In this document: in pieces, positions 42,199 through 51,096 of the stretch | Numbering within the stretch: the first letter of the stretch is position 1 | Layout of the letters: every line of letters starts with the position of its first letter | Assembly (NCBI RefSeq): GCF_014201335.1 | Contig: NZ_JACHEB010000012.1 | Span: 186,001 to 250,000 of the forward strand | Length of the DNA stretch: 64,000 bases | Direction of reading: 5' to 3' | Source of the DNA: Tunturiibacter gelidiferens | GTDB lineage: Bacteria; Acidobacteriota; Terriglobia; Terriglobales; Acidobacteriaceae | Translations under genes and position numbers: made by a program | The notes under the pieces: generated by a model | Told to the model about the DNA's origin: nothing | Database searches by the model: none | What the model saw: the letters and a program-made list of their open reading frames with translations, nothing else

Positions 42199-43575
42199 AT
42201 GCACCACGCAGGAAGCAAGAAACGAGCGCACCGAAGTTTGCTCTATCGCGCTGTCTCCGCCTTTCCGGCTTATTTATTTTGCGCCCTCGTGCTCGCCTCC
42301 GGGTCTATCAACGCACAGCTCCCGGCAGGAGCCATCGACACCACCGCTCCCCCGAAGACCGCACCCCAGGATCCCCTCCGCACCCAGGCCAACGAAGCGC
42401 TCGACAAGCAGGACTACCCCACCGCCCTCAAACTCCTAACCCCCCTCGCCGAAAAATCTCCCACCGACGCCCACCTCCTCTACGATCTCGCCTTCACCCA
42501 GGACGCACTCGACCAGATCACAGCCGCCGAGGCCACTTATCGCCGCGCCATCGCCGCCGACCCCACCTACTTTGATCCACACCTCGCCCTCGGCCTCCTC
42601 CTCGCCCGCGGTGGCCGCCTCACCGACGCCCACGCCGAACTCCTCAAAGCCACCACCCTCAACACCGACAACCCAGCCCTCAAAGGCCGCGCCTTCCGAG
42701 CCCTGGCCCGCATCGACCAGACCGCCAACCCCGCCACCGCCAGTGACGAACTCCTCTCCGCCATCAAAATCACCCCTGAGACCGGCGACGATATCCTCCT
42801 CTCCGGCGAACTCGCCGAAGCCTCCGGCGACACTACCGCCGCCGAGCTAGCCTACCGCCGCCTCCTCGCCGTCGACCCACAAAATCATGACGCCACCGCA
42901 GCCCTTGCACACCTGCTCGCCCGCCAGCAAAGACCCGACCAGGCAGAATCCCTCCTCACCGCCTCCCTCGCCAAAGATCCCGACAACCCCATCCTCAACG
43001 CCCAGTTAGCCAGCCTTTACGAGCAGCAGGGAAAAACCGCCCAGGCCATCCCCCTCGCCGCGAAGCTCCACGCCGCCCACCCGGACGACGCCAATCTCAC
43101 CCGCCTCTTGGCTCGCCTCTACACCCGCGATCAGCAATACGACCAGGCCGCTCCCCTCTACGCCTCACTCTTAACCAAATCCACGCAGGATCCCACCCTG
43201 CTCGACGACAGCGCCGACGTCCAGATCCACCTCAAAAACTTCGCCGAAGCCGAAGCCCTCCTCAAGCGCGCCATCGCCCACCCCGAAGCCTTCCCGAACC
43301 AGGACGATCTGGCCCAGGCCGCCAGCCATCTCGCCTTCGCCGCCTCCGCCAACAACGACCCCACAACCACCTTGCAAGCGTTAGATATTCGTGGTAGAGT
43401 GCAGCCACAGTCGCCGTCGTCCTTATTCCTTGCGGCTACTGCGCATGACAAACTGCACCACACCAAACAGGCGACCGACCTGTACAAACAGTTCCTCTCC
43501 GTGGCAAACGGCCAATTTCCGGATGAGGAGTGGGAGGCCCGCCACCGCCTCGTCACCCTCGCAAACATGAAGTAG
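42199..43575 (+). CDS. Exported TPR-repeat protein
   Basis: A 458-residue protein with a signal peptide (hydrophobic stretch about 21-40, ending SINAQLP). It consists of about ten tetratricopeptide repeats, visible as recurring A-x3-Y-x2-A and P-x3-x-L spacing: EALDKQDYPTALKLL, AEATYRRAIAADPTYFDPHLALG, AELAYRRLLAVDPQN. TPR proteins scaffold complexes; this one should act in the periplasm. It is the first gene of an operon with two small exported proteins 26 and 36 nt apart. The start is well supported by GGAGGGGGAG. Confidence 0.9.
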   Translation: MHHAGSKKRAHRSLLYRAVSAFPAYLFCALVLASGSINAQLPAGAIDTTAPPKTAPQDPLRTQANEALDKQDYPTALKLLTPLAEKSPTDAHLLYDLAFTQDALDQITAAEATYRRAIAADPTYFDPHLALGLLLARGGRLTDAHAELLKATTLNTDNPALKGRAFRALARIDQTANPATASDELLSAIKITPETGDDILLSGELAEASGDTTAAELAYRRLLAVDPQNHDATAALAHLLARQQRPDQAESLLTASLAKDPDNPILNAQLASLYEQQGKTAQAIPLAAKLHAAHPDDANLTRLLARLYTRDQQYDQAAPLYASLLTKSTQDPTLLDDSADVQIHLKNFAEAEALLKRAIAHPEAFPNQDDLAQAASHLAFAASANNDPTTTLQALDIRGRVQPQSPSSLFLAATAHDKLHHTKQATDLYKQFLSVANGQFPDEEWEARHRLVTLANMK

Positions 43576-43601
43576 GCAAGCGCTCCCATAAGAGGTGCGT
43601 T

Positions 43602-44063
43602 ATGAAATCGATCCTTCGGTTCGCCTTCCTCCTCTCTCTGCCGCTGCTTCTATCAACTCCCTCCAGAGCCGCCAACGTCGACGACAACCTTCCCAACGCC
43701 CAGGCCCTGCTCGCCCTCGAGCTGCGCGCTCAGCAAGCCAATCCACGCGACCAGTGCTTCCTCTACACCGAGCTGGTCCACGTCATGACCGAGATCGCGG
43801 GCAAACAGATGCTCGACGGCGACGTCGACCAGGCCACCGCCACCCTTAAGAAGGTCAACGCCTACGCGATGCTCATCCACGTGGACCTTGCAAGCAACTC
43901 CAAACGCGTCAAAAACGCCGAAGAGCTGATGCACCACACCTCGTACCGCCTCGGCGAATATCTCCGTAAAGCCTCCAACGAAGATCGCGACACCCTGCAA
44001 GCCACCCTCAAACAGCTCGACCAGGTTCACGACGAGCTTCTCGCTCAGGTCTTCAAAAAATAA
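43602..44063 (+). CDS. Exported helical protein of unknown function
   Basis: A 153-residue protein with a signal peptide (about 1-24) and a mature part predicted to be all alpha-helical (LPNAQALLALELRAQQANPRDQCFLYTELVHVM, then several amphipathic helices). Single Cys. No family recognised. Start ATG 43602 has AGAGGTG 4-5 nt upstream; a longer frame overlapping the TPR gene is not preferred. It lies 26 nt after the TPR gene, so it is likely co-transcribed and may be its partner. Confidence 0.75.
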   Translation: MKSILRFAFLLSLPLLLSTPSRAANVDDNLPNAQALLALELRAQQANPRDQCFLYTELVHVMTEIAGKQMLDGDVDQATATLKKVNAYAMLIHVDLASNSKRVKNAEELMHHTSYRLGEYLRKASNEDRDTLQATLKQLDQVHDELLAQVFKK

Positions 44064-44099
44064 AATCTAGTCACTAAGAAATCCAGACGCCAGGAACCG

Positions 44100-44636
44100 A
44101 TGCTCCGTAGACTCTCCTTTGCTCTCCTCCTGCTCCCGTTCGCTCTCTCCCTGCACGCCCAGAGACCGGAAGCCGCTCTCTCCGACGGCGAAGTAGAGCA
44201 GCTCCGCGAAGCCGCCTACTATCCCAGCGACCGTGTCCTCCTCTTCATCAAGCTCCTCGACACCCGCAACAAATCCATCCAGGATCTCTTCGCCCACCCA
44301 CGCAAACCCGGCCGCGAACAGGACACCCACGATCTCCTCGAGCAGTTCACCGCCATCGCCGACGAGCTCAACGACAACCTCGACGACTACAGTCCCCGCC
44401 ACCGCGACATCCGCAAAGCTCTTCCCAAACTCCTCGAAGCCACCGAGCGCTGGTCTTCCAACCTCAAAACCCCGCCCGACGACGAAGCCTACAACGTCTC
44501 CCGCAGACTCGCCCTCGAAGCCGTCCACGACCTACACGATCAAGCCACGCAGATGATCGAAGAGCAAAAGGCATGGTTCCTCGCGCATCCTCCTCCTAAA
44601 GAAAACAAGAACGCCCCCATCGACCCGCCACGCTAA
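44100..44636 (+). CDS. Exported helical protein of unknown function
   Basis: A 178-residue protein with a signal peptide (MLRRLSFALLLLPFALSLHA, about 1-20) and a charged, helical mature part (LREAAYYPSDRVLLFIKLLDTR, ELNDNLDDYSPRHRDIRKAL), ending in a Pro/Lys-rich tail. No family recognised. It is similar in size and character to the preceding exported protein, 36 nt upstream. The run TPR, small helical protein, small helical protein looks like a periplasmic complex of unknown role. AGGAA is 3-4 nt before ATG. Confidence 0.75.
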   Translation: MLRRLSFALLLLPFALSLHAQRPEAALSDGEVEQLREAAYYPSDRVLLFIKLLDTRNKSIQDLFAHPRKPGREQDTHDLLEQFTAIADELNDNLDDYSPRHRDIRKALPKLLEATERWSSNLKTPPDDEAYNVSRRLALEAVHDLHDQATQMIEEQKAWFLAHPPPKENKNAPIDPPR

Positions 44637-44790
44637 AGCCGACATCGCTCGTGTTCCTCTTCCGCATAATTCCGCGATACGAACCCCAAACGTCACGTCC
44701 GCACCAATCTCTTCCTCTTATAAAATTGTCCTAGTACGGAGCTCGTCTTCGCACAAACGCATTCCAGCAATTCGCAATTAAGGACAAGCC

Positions 44791-45648
44791 CTGACCCCAC
44801 CGAAGCATCCCGGCCCCTCACCTCTGCGCCAGTTTCTGCAGCTCTTTTCCTCGTCCACAACTCCCTCCCTCTTCCCGCAATACGAGCTTCCCCCCTCCAG
44901 CGCGTCCCCACTCAAAGCCCGTCTCCCGAGAAAACCTCGCACCGCCAAGCCAAAGTCCACAGCCTCCACCTCCCTCGTCGCCGTCTTCGAAGAGCAATAC
45001 CGCGAACTCCGCCCCCGTGCTCCCATCCCTCCACTCGACATCCGCTTTCGCCGCTTCACCTCCCTCAACACCACCATCCGCCTTCGCGAAGGCCGCCTGC
45101 ACGTCCGCCTCTCAGATATCCTCGAGTCCGCACCCGACCACGTCCACCACGCCATCGCCCACATCCTCCTCGCCAAGCTCTACAAGAAGCCCATCGCCCC
45201 CTCCCATGCTGATCGCTATCGCCGCCACGTCTCCTCTGAAGCGATCTCCCGCCAGGCCGAGCACATCCGCCAGACCCGCGGCCGCAAGCGACTCTCCACC
45301 CCCACCGGCCACCACTACGACCTCAACGAAGTCTTCGAGTCTCTCAACACCCGCTTCTTCCACGGACTCCTCGGCCGCCCAACCCTCACATGGTCGGCTC
45401 ACCACGCCCGCCGCATGCTGGGCCACTACGACGCCGCCCACAACACCATCGTCGTCAGCCGCGTCTTCGACCGCCCCGACACACCCCGCTGCGCCATCGA
45501 GTATCTTCTCTACCACGAGATGCTTCACCTCAAGCACCCCGTCCGCGTCAAAGCCGGTCGCCGCTGCGTCCACTCCCGCGAGTTCCAGGCCGAAGAACGC
45601 CTCTTCCCCGAGCTCGAAGCCGCAAAAGCCTACCTCAAGCGTCTCTAA
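44791..45648 (+). CDS. M48/SprT-like metallopeptidase, probable CTG start
   Basis: The frame is open from 44782 to the stop at 45648 but has no ATG, GTG or TTG until residue 209. The upstream part is clearly protein-like: FEEQYRELRPR, TIRLREGRLHVRLSDILE, AIAHILLAKLYKKPI, YDLNEVFESLNTRFF and GLLGRPTLTWS are all in phase with the zinc motif YHEMLHLKHP (HExxH) and the third-ligand region CVHSREFQAEE. I read it as one 285-residue SprT/M48-type peptidase-like protein. CTG at 44791 has AAGGA 8 nt upstream and is the best start. Alternatives are a shorter protein from 45415 or a 5' frameshift. Confidence 0.7.
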   Translation: MTPPKHPGPSPLRQFLQLFSSSTTPSLFPQYELPPSSASPLKARLPRKPRTAKPKSTASTSLVAVFEEQYRELRPRAPIPPLDIRFRRFTSLNTTIRLREGRLHVRLSDILESAPDHVHHAIAHILLAKLYKKPIAPSHADRYRRHVSSEAISRQAEHIRQTRGRKRLSTPTGHHYDLNEVFESLNTRFFHGLLGRPTLTWSAHHARRMLGHYDAAHNTIVVSRVFDRPDTPRCAIEYLLYHEMLHLKHPVRVKAGRRCVHSREFQAEERLFPELEAAKAYLKRL

Positions 45649-45699
45649 ACAAAACTCGATCTTCACGCAGCCGCACCGCACCAGCACAGCCAGGTCGAA

Positions 45700-46671
45700 T
45701 CAGTCCGTACACGCCTGAGTCAACAATCGCGGCGGAAACGGACTATCCGGTTTTGCAACGATCTTCGTCGCAGTAATCACCTTCTTATCCAGAACCGCGA
45801 CAACAAAATTCCAGCTCCCCTTGGACATATCGTTCAACCACACCGCTACCAGCGTGTCCGTCTCATGCAACACCGGCAAAGGCAGCGTCACGTCGCTTTG
45901 GCCGGAAACAAACGGAATGCCAAGCTGTTGCAACTGGCATAAATCGTCTTTCCCAACCACGACGTTCTCAAAGTAAGGCTGGCCGCCTCCAAACTCCTGC
46001 GGAATGACCGAATAGAAAGTATTCGTGAAGACACAGATGTACCCGATCGTCGCCACCACGAAGACCGCCACTGCCATCACCAGGGAGAATCGTCTCAAAC
46101 TGATCTGCGGCGCAGGCCGCCCCGCCGTCTCACGGTCGAACAATCGTGCCGCTACATAGACCGACATAGCCGCAATCAGAACGGGAAGATAAACCGCCAA
46201 CGTCACAAGCAGCGACGCAAGCAACCGCTTGGAGACGCTGCCTCCCGGATTCGTGATTCTCCATACCTGCCAAACCGTGCTCTGCCCCATGCTCGGATGC
46301 GTCTGGAAGCAGGAAAACACCGAAGCACCAAGAAGCAACATCAGAGAACCAATCAATAAGATCGCAATATGTCCGACCGAAGACAGCCTCCGCACCGTCT
46401 GCTCATGGCGCGTCGCCATCGACCACGCAACAAAAAACGCCGGAGACGCCAATAGCAGATACGTGAACAGCACCACGATCCCAGTCAGCAGCAGCTTCGG
46501 TTTGGCAAAGGAGAAATCCACGATTCCCAGGCTATGCAGATACGTATTAATCGCGATTGCACCCGTCGCATACGCGAACGCGGCCAGAATCGTGACGACC
46601 TTGGTCGCCTCGCCAAGATCGAAATGACTCCATATCTCCCCCACCGCCGGTATCTTCGCAGGCTCCGTCAT
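45700..46671 (-). CDS. Four-helix membrane protein of unknown function
   Basis: About 323 residues with four to five transmembrane helices: roughly residues 25-45, 60-85, 97-117, 150-172 and 193-215 in this numbering. A C-terminal periplasmic domain of about 110 residues follows (GKDDLCQLQQLGIPFVSGQ, KVITATKIVAKPDSP). No family recognised. ATG 46671 is taken; GGAG precedes it closely, and a TTG ten codons upstream (46701) is an alternative start. It is convergent with the metallopeptidase gene and divergent from aqpZ. Confidence 0.75.
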   Translation of the reverse strand: MTEPAKIPAVGEIWSHFDLGEATKVVTILAAFAYATGAIAINTYLHSLGIVDFSFAKPKLLLTGIVVLFTYLLLASPAFFVAWSMATRHEQTVRRLSSVGHIAILLIGSLMLLLGASVFSCFQTHPSMGQSTVWQVWRITNPGGSVSKRLLASLLVTLAVYLPVLIAAMSVYVAARLFDRETAGRPAPQISLRRFSLVMAVAVFVVATIGYICVFTNTFYSVIPQEFGGGQPYFENVVVGKDDLCQLQQLGIPFVSGQSDVTLPLPVLHETDTLVAVWLNDMSKGSWNFVVAVLDKKVITATKIVAKPDSPFPPRLLTQACTD

Positions 46672-46827
46672 CCGCTCCGTCACAAACAACTCATTCTGCA
46701 AGATTCTAACCCGGAAATTACCGCCCTATGCTAGACTTCGGCCCTCCCCACAATCCGGCCCCAGCATCTGCGTCAACCCACATCAACATGAGATCAACGG
46801 TGAATTCACCAGCAAGAAAGGCTGTCC

Positions 46828-47562
46828 ATGGATCTTTCAAAACGCGCAACAGCTGAGTTCTTCGGTACCTTCTGGCTCGTCTTCGGCGGCTGCGGCAGCG
46901 CCGTCCTCGCAGCAGCTTTTCCCAACCTTGGAATCGGCTTCGTCGGCGTTGCGCTAGCCTTCGGCCTCACCGTCCTCACCATGGCCTTCGCTATCGGCCA
47001 CGTCTCCGGCTGCCATCTCAACCCCGCAGTCTCCATCGGTCTTGTCACTGCCCGGCGCTTCCCCATCTCCGAGCTCCCCGCCTACATCGTCGCTCAGGTC
47101 GTCGGAGCCATCGCCGGCTCAGGCGTTCTCTACCTCATCGCCAGCGGCAAACCCGGCTTCACCCTCGCCGCCGGCTTCGCCTCCAACGGCTACGCCGACC
47201 ACTCCCCCGGCGGCTATTCGCTCGTCGCCTGCTTCGTCGCAGAGGTCGTCCTAACAGCCTTCTTTCTGCTCGTCATCCTTGGTTCCACCGACGAGCGCGC
47301 CCCCAAAGGCTTCGCCCCCATCGCCATCGGCCTCTGTCTCACGCTGATCCATCTCATTAGCATTCCCGTCACCAACACCTCGGTCAACCCCGCCCGCAGC
47401 ACTGGCCCCGCGATCTTCGTCGGAGGCTGGGCACTCAGTCAACTCTGGCTCTTCTGGCTCGCTCCAATCCTCGGAGCGATTCTAGGCGGCCTTATCTCCA
47501 CAGCCTTCTTCGCCGCCCCGCAACCAACCATCCGCGAAGAGATGTCCCGCGACAAACCCTAG
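46828..47562 (+). CDS. aqpZ: Aquaporin Z
   Basis: A 244-residue water channel with six transmembrane helices and the two NPA half-helices HLNPAVSIG (about residue 64) and SVNPARSTGPA (about 190). The KRATAEFFGTFWLVFGGCGSAV opening is typical of AqpZ. Selectivity-filter arginine is in NPARS; the filter histidine appears in LIHLISIPVTNTS. It should let water cross the cytoplasmic membrane and help in osmotic adaptation. AGAAAGG about 9 nt before the ATG can act as ribosome binding site. It is convergent with lgt. Confidence 0.95.
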   Translation: MDLSKRATAEFFGTFWLVFGGCGSAVLAAAFPNLGIGFVGVALAFGLTVLTMAFAIGHVSGCHLNPAVSIGLVTARRFPISELPAYIVAQVVGAIAGSGVLYLIASGKPGFTLAAGFASNGYADHSPGGYSLVACFVAEVVLTAFFLLVILGSTDERAPKGFAPIAIGLCLTLIHLISIPVTNTSVNPARSTGPAIFVGGWALSQLWLFWLAPILGAILGGLISTAFFAAPQPTIREEMSRDKP

Positions 47563-47581
47563 ACAGATCTCGCCTGGTCCT

Positions 47582-47616
47582 CCCGTTGGTCGAAATCATT
47601 GATAACGACCAACGGG
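47582..47616. terminator. Hairpin between aqpZ and lgt
   Basis: Perfect 11-bp arms CCCGTTGGTCG (47582-47592) and 47606-47616 with a 13-nt loop, in the gap between two convergent genes. Its 3' arm is the conserved start of the dispersed repeat. Confidence 0.55.
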
Positions 47617-47675
47617 AGTACAAGCGAAGCGAAATACAAGTCACGAAGTGACCGCCCCGCGCGCAGTGGGCCCGT
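47606..47675. repeat. Dispersed intergenic repeat, copy 2
   Basis: Counterpart of 21344-21420: 13 identical bases at 47606-47618 and 21 identical bases at 47636-47656, then a similar GC-rich tail. Both copies sit between convergent genes. Confidence 0.65.
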
Positions 47676-47694
47676 CCGGCAGGACACCCGTCCC

Positions 47695-48546
47695 TTACGA
47701 ACTCACCTCAACCACCGGCGCAACCACCACAGCCCCCCGCCGCGTAGCCACCATCACGATCAACCCCACCACCACCGACCCCAGCGCCGCCACCTGCGCA
47801 TTGCTCATACCCCAATAGAGCCGCGGATTGACCCGCACAAACTCCACCAGAAAACGCGCAACACCACTCAGCAAGAGATACAGTCCCGTCATCCAGCCAA
47901 GCGGTCTGGCCTTCCTGCCCAGCTGCCAAAGCAGCCACGCCAGCCCCATCGCAAACAGAAACTCATACACCGGCGTAGGCTGCACCAGCGCGTCCGGAGG
48001 AGTAGGCAGCACCAACGCATTCTTCGCCATGTGCACTCCCCACGGCAGCGTCGTGTTAATCCCGTAGTCGCCATCGCCGGACGTCAAACATCCGATCCGC
48101 CCCACGCCATACCCAATCGCCGCCGCAGGCGTCGCCAGATCCAGCATCCGCACTGCAGCCTTCCCCGAAGTCAACCCATCCGGCTTCGCCATCGTGCCCT
48201 GCCACATCAGCATTGCAATCCCGGCCAGCATCCCGCCAAACCACGCAAATCCCGCCTGAAACCAGTGCAAAAAGTCCATCGCCACAGCAAACGGCCGACT
48301 CCAGCCCGGAGCTACAATCTGCCGAAACGCCGCATATAAATCCGCCGGATTCTGCAGCTCATGCCACGCCTTCGCGCCCAGCACACCCGCGATCACCACA
48401 AACGCGACAACATTCAGCGCATCGGCATCCACGCCATTCCGAACAAAATTCTTGTGCAGCACCACCGTCGCCGCCACCGCCGCAAGCCAAAGCAACAGCC
48501 CAAACGTACCTAGGTGAATCGGGCCAATATCGATATAGGGAAACAT
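47695..48546 (-). CDS. lgt: Prolipoprotein diacylglyceryl transferase
   Basis: Lgt moves diacylglycerol from phosphatidylglycerol to the lipobox cysteine, the first step in lipoprotein maturation. The 283-residue membrane protein begins FPYIDIGPIHLGTFGLLLWLA and has about seven helices. The signature GRIGCLTSGDGDYG, the catalytic-region histidine in WFQAGFAWFGGM, and the conserved HPTPVYEFL-like VQPTPVYEFLFA are seen. The Lgt signature usually reads GRIGNFxNGE; the Cys/Thr variation resembles the Lgt branch found in acidobacteria and mycobacterium-like sequences. GGGGAGCGAGG precedes the ATG. lspA is 15 kb away. Confidence 0.92.
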   Translation of the reverse strand: MFPYIDIGPIHLGTFGLLLWLAAVAATVVLHKNFVRNGVDADALNVVAFVVIAGVLGAKAWHELQNPADLYAAFRQIVAPGWSRPFAVAMDFLHWFQAGFAWFGGMLAGIAMLMWQGTMAKPDGLTSGKAAVRMLDLATPAAAIGYGVGRIGCLTSGDGDYGINTTLPWGVHMAKNALVLPTPPDALVQPTPVYEFLFAMGLAWLLWQLGRKARPLGWMTGLYLLLSGVARFLVEFVRVNPRLYWGMSNAQVAALGSVVVGLIVMVATRRGAVVVAPVVEVSS

Positions 48547-48612
48547 AATCCTCGCTCCCCTAAAGTATAGCGGCCTTTGCCTCAGCCCCCTATTCGCGTT
48601 AGCCTATCCCTT

Positions 48613-49176
48613 ATGTCCTCAAGCACGCCCGTCTTTCCCCCCGCCGCAGAGATGGAGATTCTCTTCTCCAAACAACAGATCGCCGACCGCACCCGCGAAA
48701 TTGGAGCTCAGATCTCCGCCGACTACAAAGGCCAATCCATCGTCCTCATCGGCGTCCTCAAAGGCGCAGCCATCTTCCTCGCCGACCTCGCGCGCGCCAT
48801 TCAGGTCGACAACACCTTCGACTTTGTCGCCGTCTCCAGCTACGGTCGCGCCCGCGTCTCCTCTGGCGCCGTCAAGCTCATCAAAGATATCGACAACCCC
48901 ATCGAAGGCAAGCACGTCATCATCGTCGAAGACATCCTCGACACCGGCCTCACCCTCAGCTATCTCCGCGGCCTCATGCTCCAGCACAAACCCGCATCGC
49001 TCAAGATCGCCAGCTGCCTCGACAAACCAGAGCGCCGTCTCGTCCCCATCGAAGCCGACTACGTAGCCTTCAAGATTCCCAACAAATTCGTCATCGGCTA
49101 CGGCATGGACTACGCAGAGCGCTACCGCGGCGTCGAAGACATCCGCATCTTCCCCTCCGAAGTCGCCGGCCACTAA
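48613..49176 (+). CDS. hpt: Hypoxanthine phosphoribosyltransferase
   Basis: A 187-residue purine salvage enzyme making IMP/GMP from hypoxanthine or guanine and PRPP. The PRPP-binding signature IIVEDILDTGLTLSYL is intact, as are the LIGVLKGAAIFLADL loop, the flexible-loop segment VAVSSYGRARVSSG and the C-terminal FVIGYGMDYAERYR. Length matches the family. ATG 48613 is preferred over an upstream in-frame codon at 48577 because it lies just before a family-like N-terminus; no strong Shine-Dalgarno is visible. It is divergent from lgt. Confidence 0.95.
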   Translation: MSSSTPVFPPAAEMEILFSKQQIADRTREIGAQISADYKGQSIVLIGVLKGAAIFLADLARAIQVDNTFDFVAVSSYGRARVSSGAVKLIKDIDNPIEGKHVIIVEDILDTGLTLSYLRGLMLQHKPASLKIASCLDKPERRLVPIEADYVAFKIPNKFVIGYGMDYAERYRGVEDIRIFPSEVAGH

Positions 49177-49224
49177 CCAGCGCGCAACAATCAAAATAGA
49201 CATTCCACTTCCGCACCTCACAGC

Positions 49225-49269
49225 GTCGGTGCCTTCTGCGCAGACGTTGAACGCCGCAGAAGGCACGAC
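49225..49269. terminator. Hairpin between hpt and a hydrolase gene
   Basis: Arms GTGCCTTCTGCG (49229-49240) and 49255-49266 pair perfectly over 12 bp and extend by three pairs past a one-base bulge. It lies between convergent genes and could end both transcripts, although no T-run is present. Confidence 0.6.
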
Positions 49270-49281
49270 CGAGTACAGACT

Positions 49282-50106
49282 TCAGCTCTTCAGGAACGCC
49301 AGCAAGTCGGCATTGATCGTCTCCGCGTGCGTAGTGGGCATACCGTGCGGAAAGTCCTTGTAGGTTTTCATCGTCCCATTCTTCAGCAGCTTCGCAGACT
49401 TCGGCCCGGCCGCAACATACGGAACGATCTGGTCGTCCTCGCTATGCATCACCAGCACGGGAATGGTGATCTTCTTGAGGTCTTCTGTGAAATCTGTCTG
49501 AGAAAAGGCCACGATGCCGTCATAGTGCGCCTTCGCTCCTCCAATCATGCCCTGACGCCACCAGTTCGCGATCACAGCCTCCGAGGACTTCACGCCCGGC
49601 CGATTGAATCCATAAAAAGGTCCAGTAGGCAGGGCGCGATAGAACTCCGAACGATTGGCCGAAAGCTGTGCCTGCAGGTCATCGAAGACTGACTTAGGAA
49701 GTCCCTCAGGATTCGCGGCACTCTTCACCATTAATGGCGGCACCGCGCTGATCAATGCAGCTTTATATACTCCCTTTTCGCCATGCCGTGCCAGATAACG
49801 CGTCACCTCGCCGCCACCAGTCGAGTGGCCAACATGGATGGCGTCCTTCAGGCCGAGATGAGCGGTCACAGCGGCCAAGTCGTCCGCATAATGATCCATA
49901 TCGTGGCCGTCGCCAACCTGCGTGGAGCGGCCATGTCCCCGCCGGTCATGGGCAATCACCCGATATCCATGCTGGAGAAAGAACAACATCTGCGCGTCCC
50001 AGTCGTCCGCCGAAAGCGGCCAGCCGTGGCTGAACACAATAGGCTGGCCGGTTCCCCAGTCCTTGTAAAAAATCTCAACGCCGTCCTTGGTTTTGACGAT
50101 GGGCAT
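49282..50106 (-). CDS. Alpha/beta hydrolase, non-haem haloperoxidase type
   Basis: A 274-residue alpha/beta-fold enzyme. It starts with PIVKTKDGVEIFYKDWG, then the oxyanion segment FSHGWPLSADDWD, DRRGHGRS, and the nucleophile serine in GHSTGGGEVTRYLARHG. The acid is in MHSEDDQIVP and the histidine in DFPHGMPTTH. This pattern is that of cofactor-free chloroperoxidase/arylesterase enzymes (perhydrolysis or ester cleavage). The ATG at 50106 has AAGGAG 7 nt upstream, which decides against the longer frame to 50202. It is divergent from a second hydrolase gene. Confidence 0.93.
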   Translation of the reverse strand: MPIVKTKDGVEIFYKDWGTGQPIVFSHGWPLSADDWDAQMLFFLQHGYRVIAHDRRGHGRSTQVGDGHDMDHYADDLAAVTAHLGLKDAIHVGHSTGGGEVTRYLARHGEKGVYKAALISAVPPLMVKSAANPEGLPKSVFDDLQAQLSANRSEFYRALPTGPFYGFNRPGVKSSEAVIANWWRQGMIGGAKAHYDGIVAFSQTDFTEDLKKITIPVLVMHSEDDQIVPYVAAGPKSAKLLKNGTMKTYKDFPHGMPTTHAETINADLLAFLKS

Positions 50107-50329
50107 AATGCACTCCTTTTGAAATGGGTAGGAAAGATCCAGCAAATTAGAACACACTCGCGTGCATGGAATGTGACTCAGCGAAGTTAATAACGGTCGC
50201 ATTTTTCATGCATTAGCCGACGAAGTTTTACGGCAAGGGGCTGGGACGACGCAAAGTTAATTCAAACGTCAGCAACATTTGTCGAATATCTTTCAGCGTA
50301 AGCGAATCACAAGCGACAGGGGGATGGCC

Positions 50330-51031
50330 ATGTCTTCAATCGTAAAGAACATCGTTCTTGTTCACGGCGCGTTCGCGGATGGCTCCAGCTGGTCGAAAGT
50401 CATTCCTCTGCTACAGGAACTGGGCTACAACGCGGTCGCTGTGCAGAATCCGATGACTTCGCTGGCGGACGAAGTGGCCTTCACGAAGAGAGTCGTGGCT
50501 CTTCAGGATGGTCCAGTAATTCTCGTAGGCCACTCCTGGGGAGGCGCCGTGATCACCCAGGCCGGTGACGACCCCAAGATCGCCGCTCTTGTATATGTAA
50601 CTGCGTATGCACCTGAAGCGGGTCAATCAGCAAACGACGCCAGCAGCCCATTTGGATGGACCGAAGGACAGAAGCAGATTCGACTGGACGCAGAAAAATT
50701 CGCAACCCTCACTTCCGAGGGCATGCTGAACTATGTCGCGGAAGGACTCCCCATCAACGAGCGGGAGCTTGCGCTCGCAGTGCAGGGCCAGAGCTATGGC
50801 CCCATGTTCGACGAAAAGCTAACGGTCGCCGCCTGGAAGAACAAGCCCACATGGGCTGTCATCTCAACGAAGGATCAAATGCTCCCGCCGGCCATGCAAG
50901 AATTGGCAGCAAAGAAAATGGGCGCGAAAACCACGATTCTCTCAACATGCCACATGTCCATCCTCGAAGAGCCTGCAAAGATCGTGGCAGTGATTGACGA
51001 AGCGGCAAAGAACGCGTTCAACAATCGATAA
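50330..51031 (+). CDS. Alpha/beta hydrolase, RsbQ/salicylate-esterase-like
   Basis: A 233-residue alpha/beta hydrolase (Abhydrolase_6). The opening NIVLVHGAFADGSSWSKVI holds the oxyanion loop, the nucleophile is in LVGHSWGGAVITQAG, and the histidine is in STCHMSILEEPAKI. The family includes esterases and hydroxynitrile-lyase-like enzymes; the substrate is unknown. ATG 50330 is preferred, with AGGGGG 7 nt upstream; ATG 50324 would be too close to it. It is transcribed away from the haloperoxidase-like gene; the two share a 220-nt regulatory gap. Confidence 0.9.
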   Translation: MSSIVKNIVLVHGAFADGSSWSKVIPLLQELGYNAVAVQNPMTSLADEVAFTKRVVALQDGPVILVGHSWGGAVITQAGDDPKIAALVYVTAYAPEAGQSANDASSPFGWTEGQKQIRLDAEKFATLTSEGMLNYVAEGLPINERELALAVQGQSYGPMFDEKLTVAAWKNKPTWAVISTKDQMLPPAMQELAAKKMGAKTTILSTCHMSILEEPAKIVAVIDEAAKNAFNNR

Positions 51032-51096
51032 GCCATCGCATCTTATCCAGTAGGCACGACAAGTCATCGCCCGAAGCGTTATCCGTAAGTTTGCTC

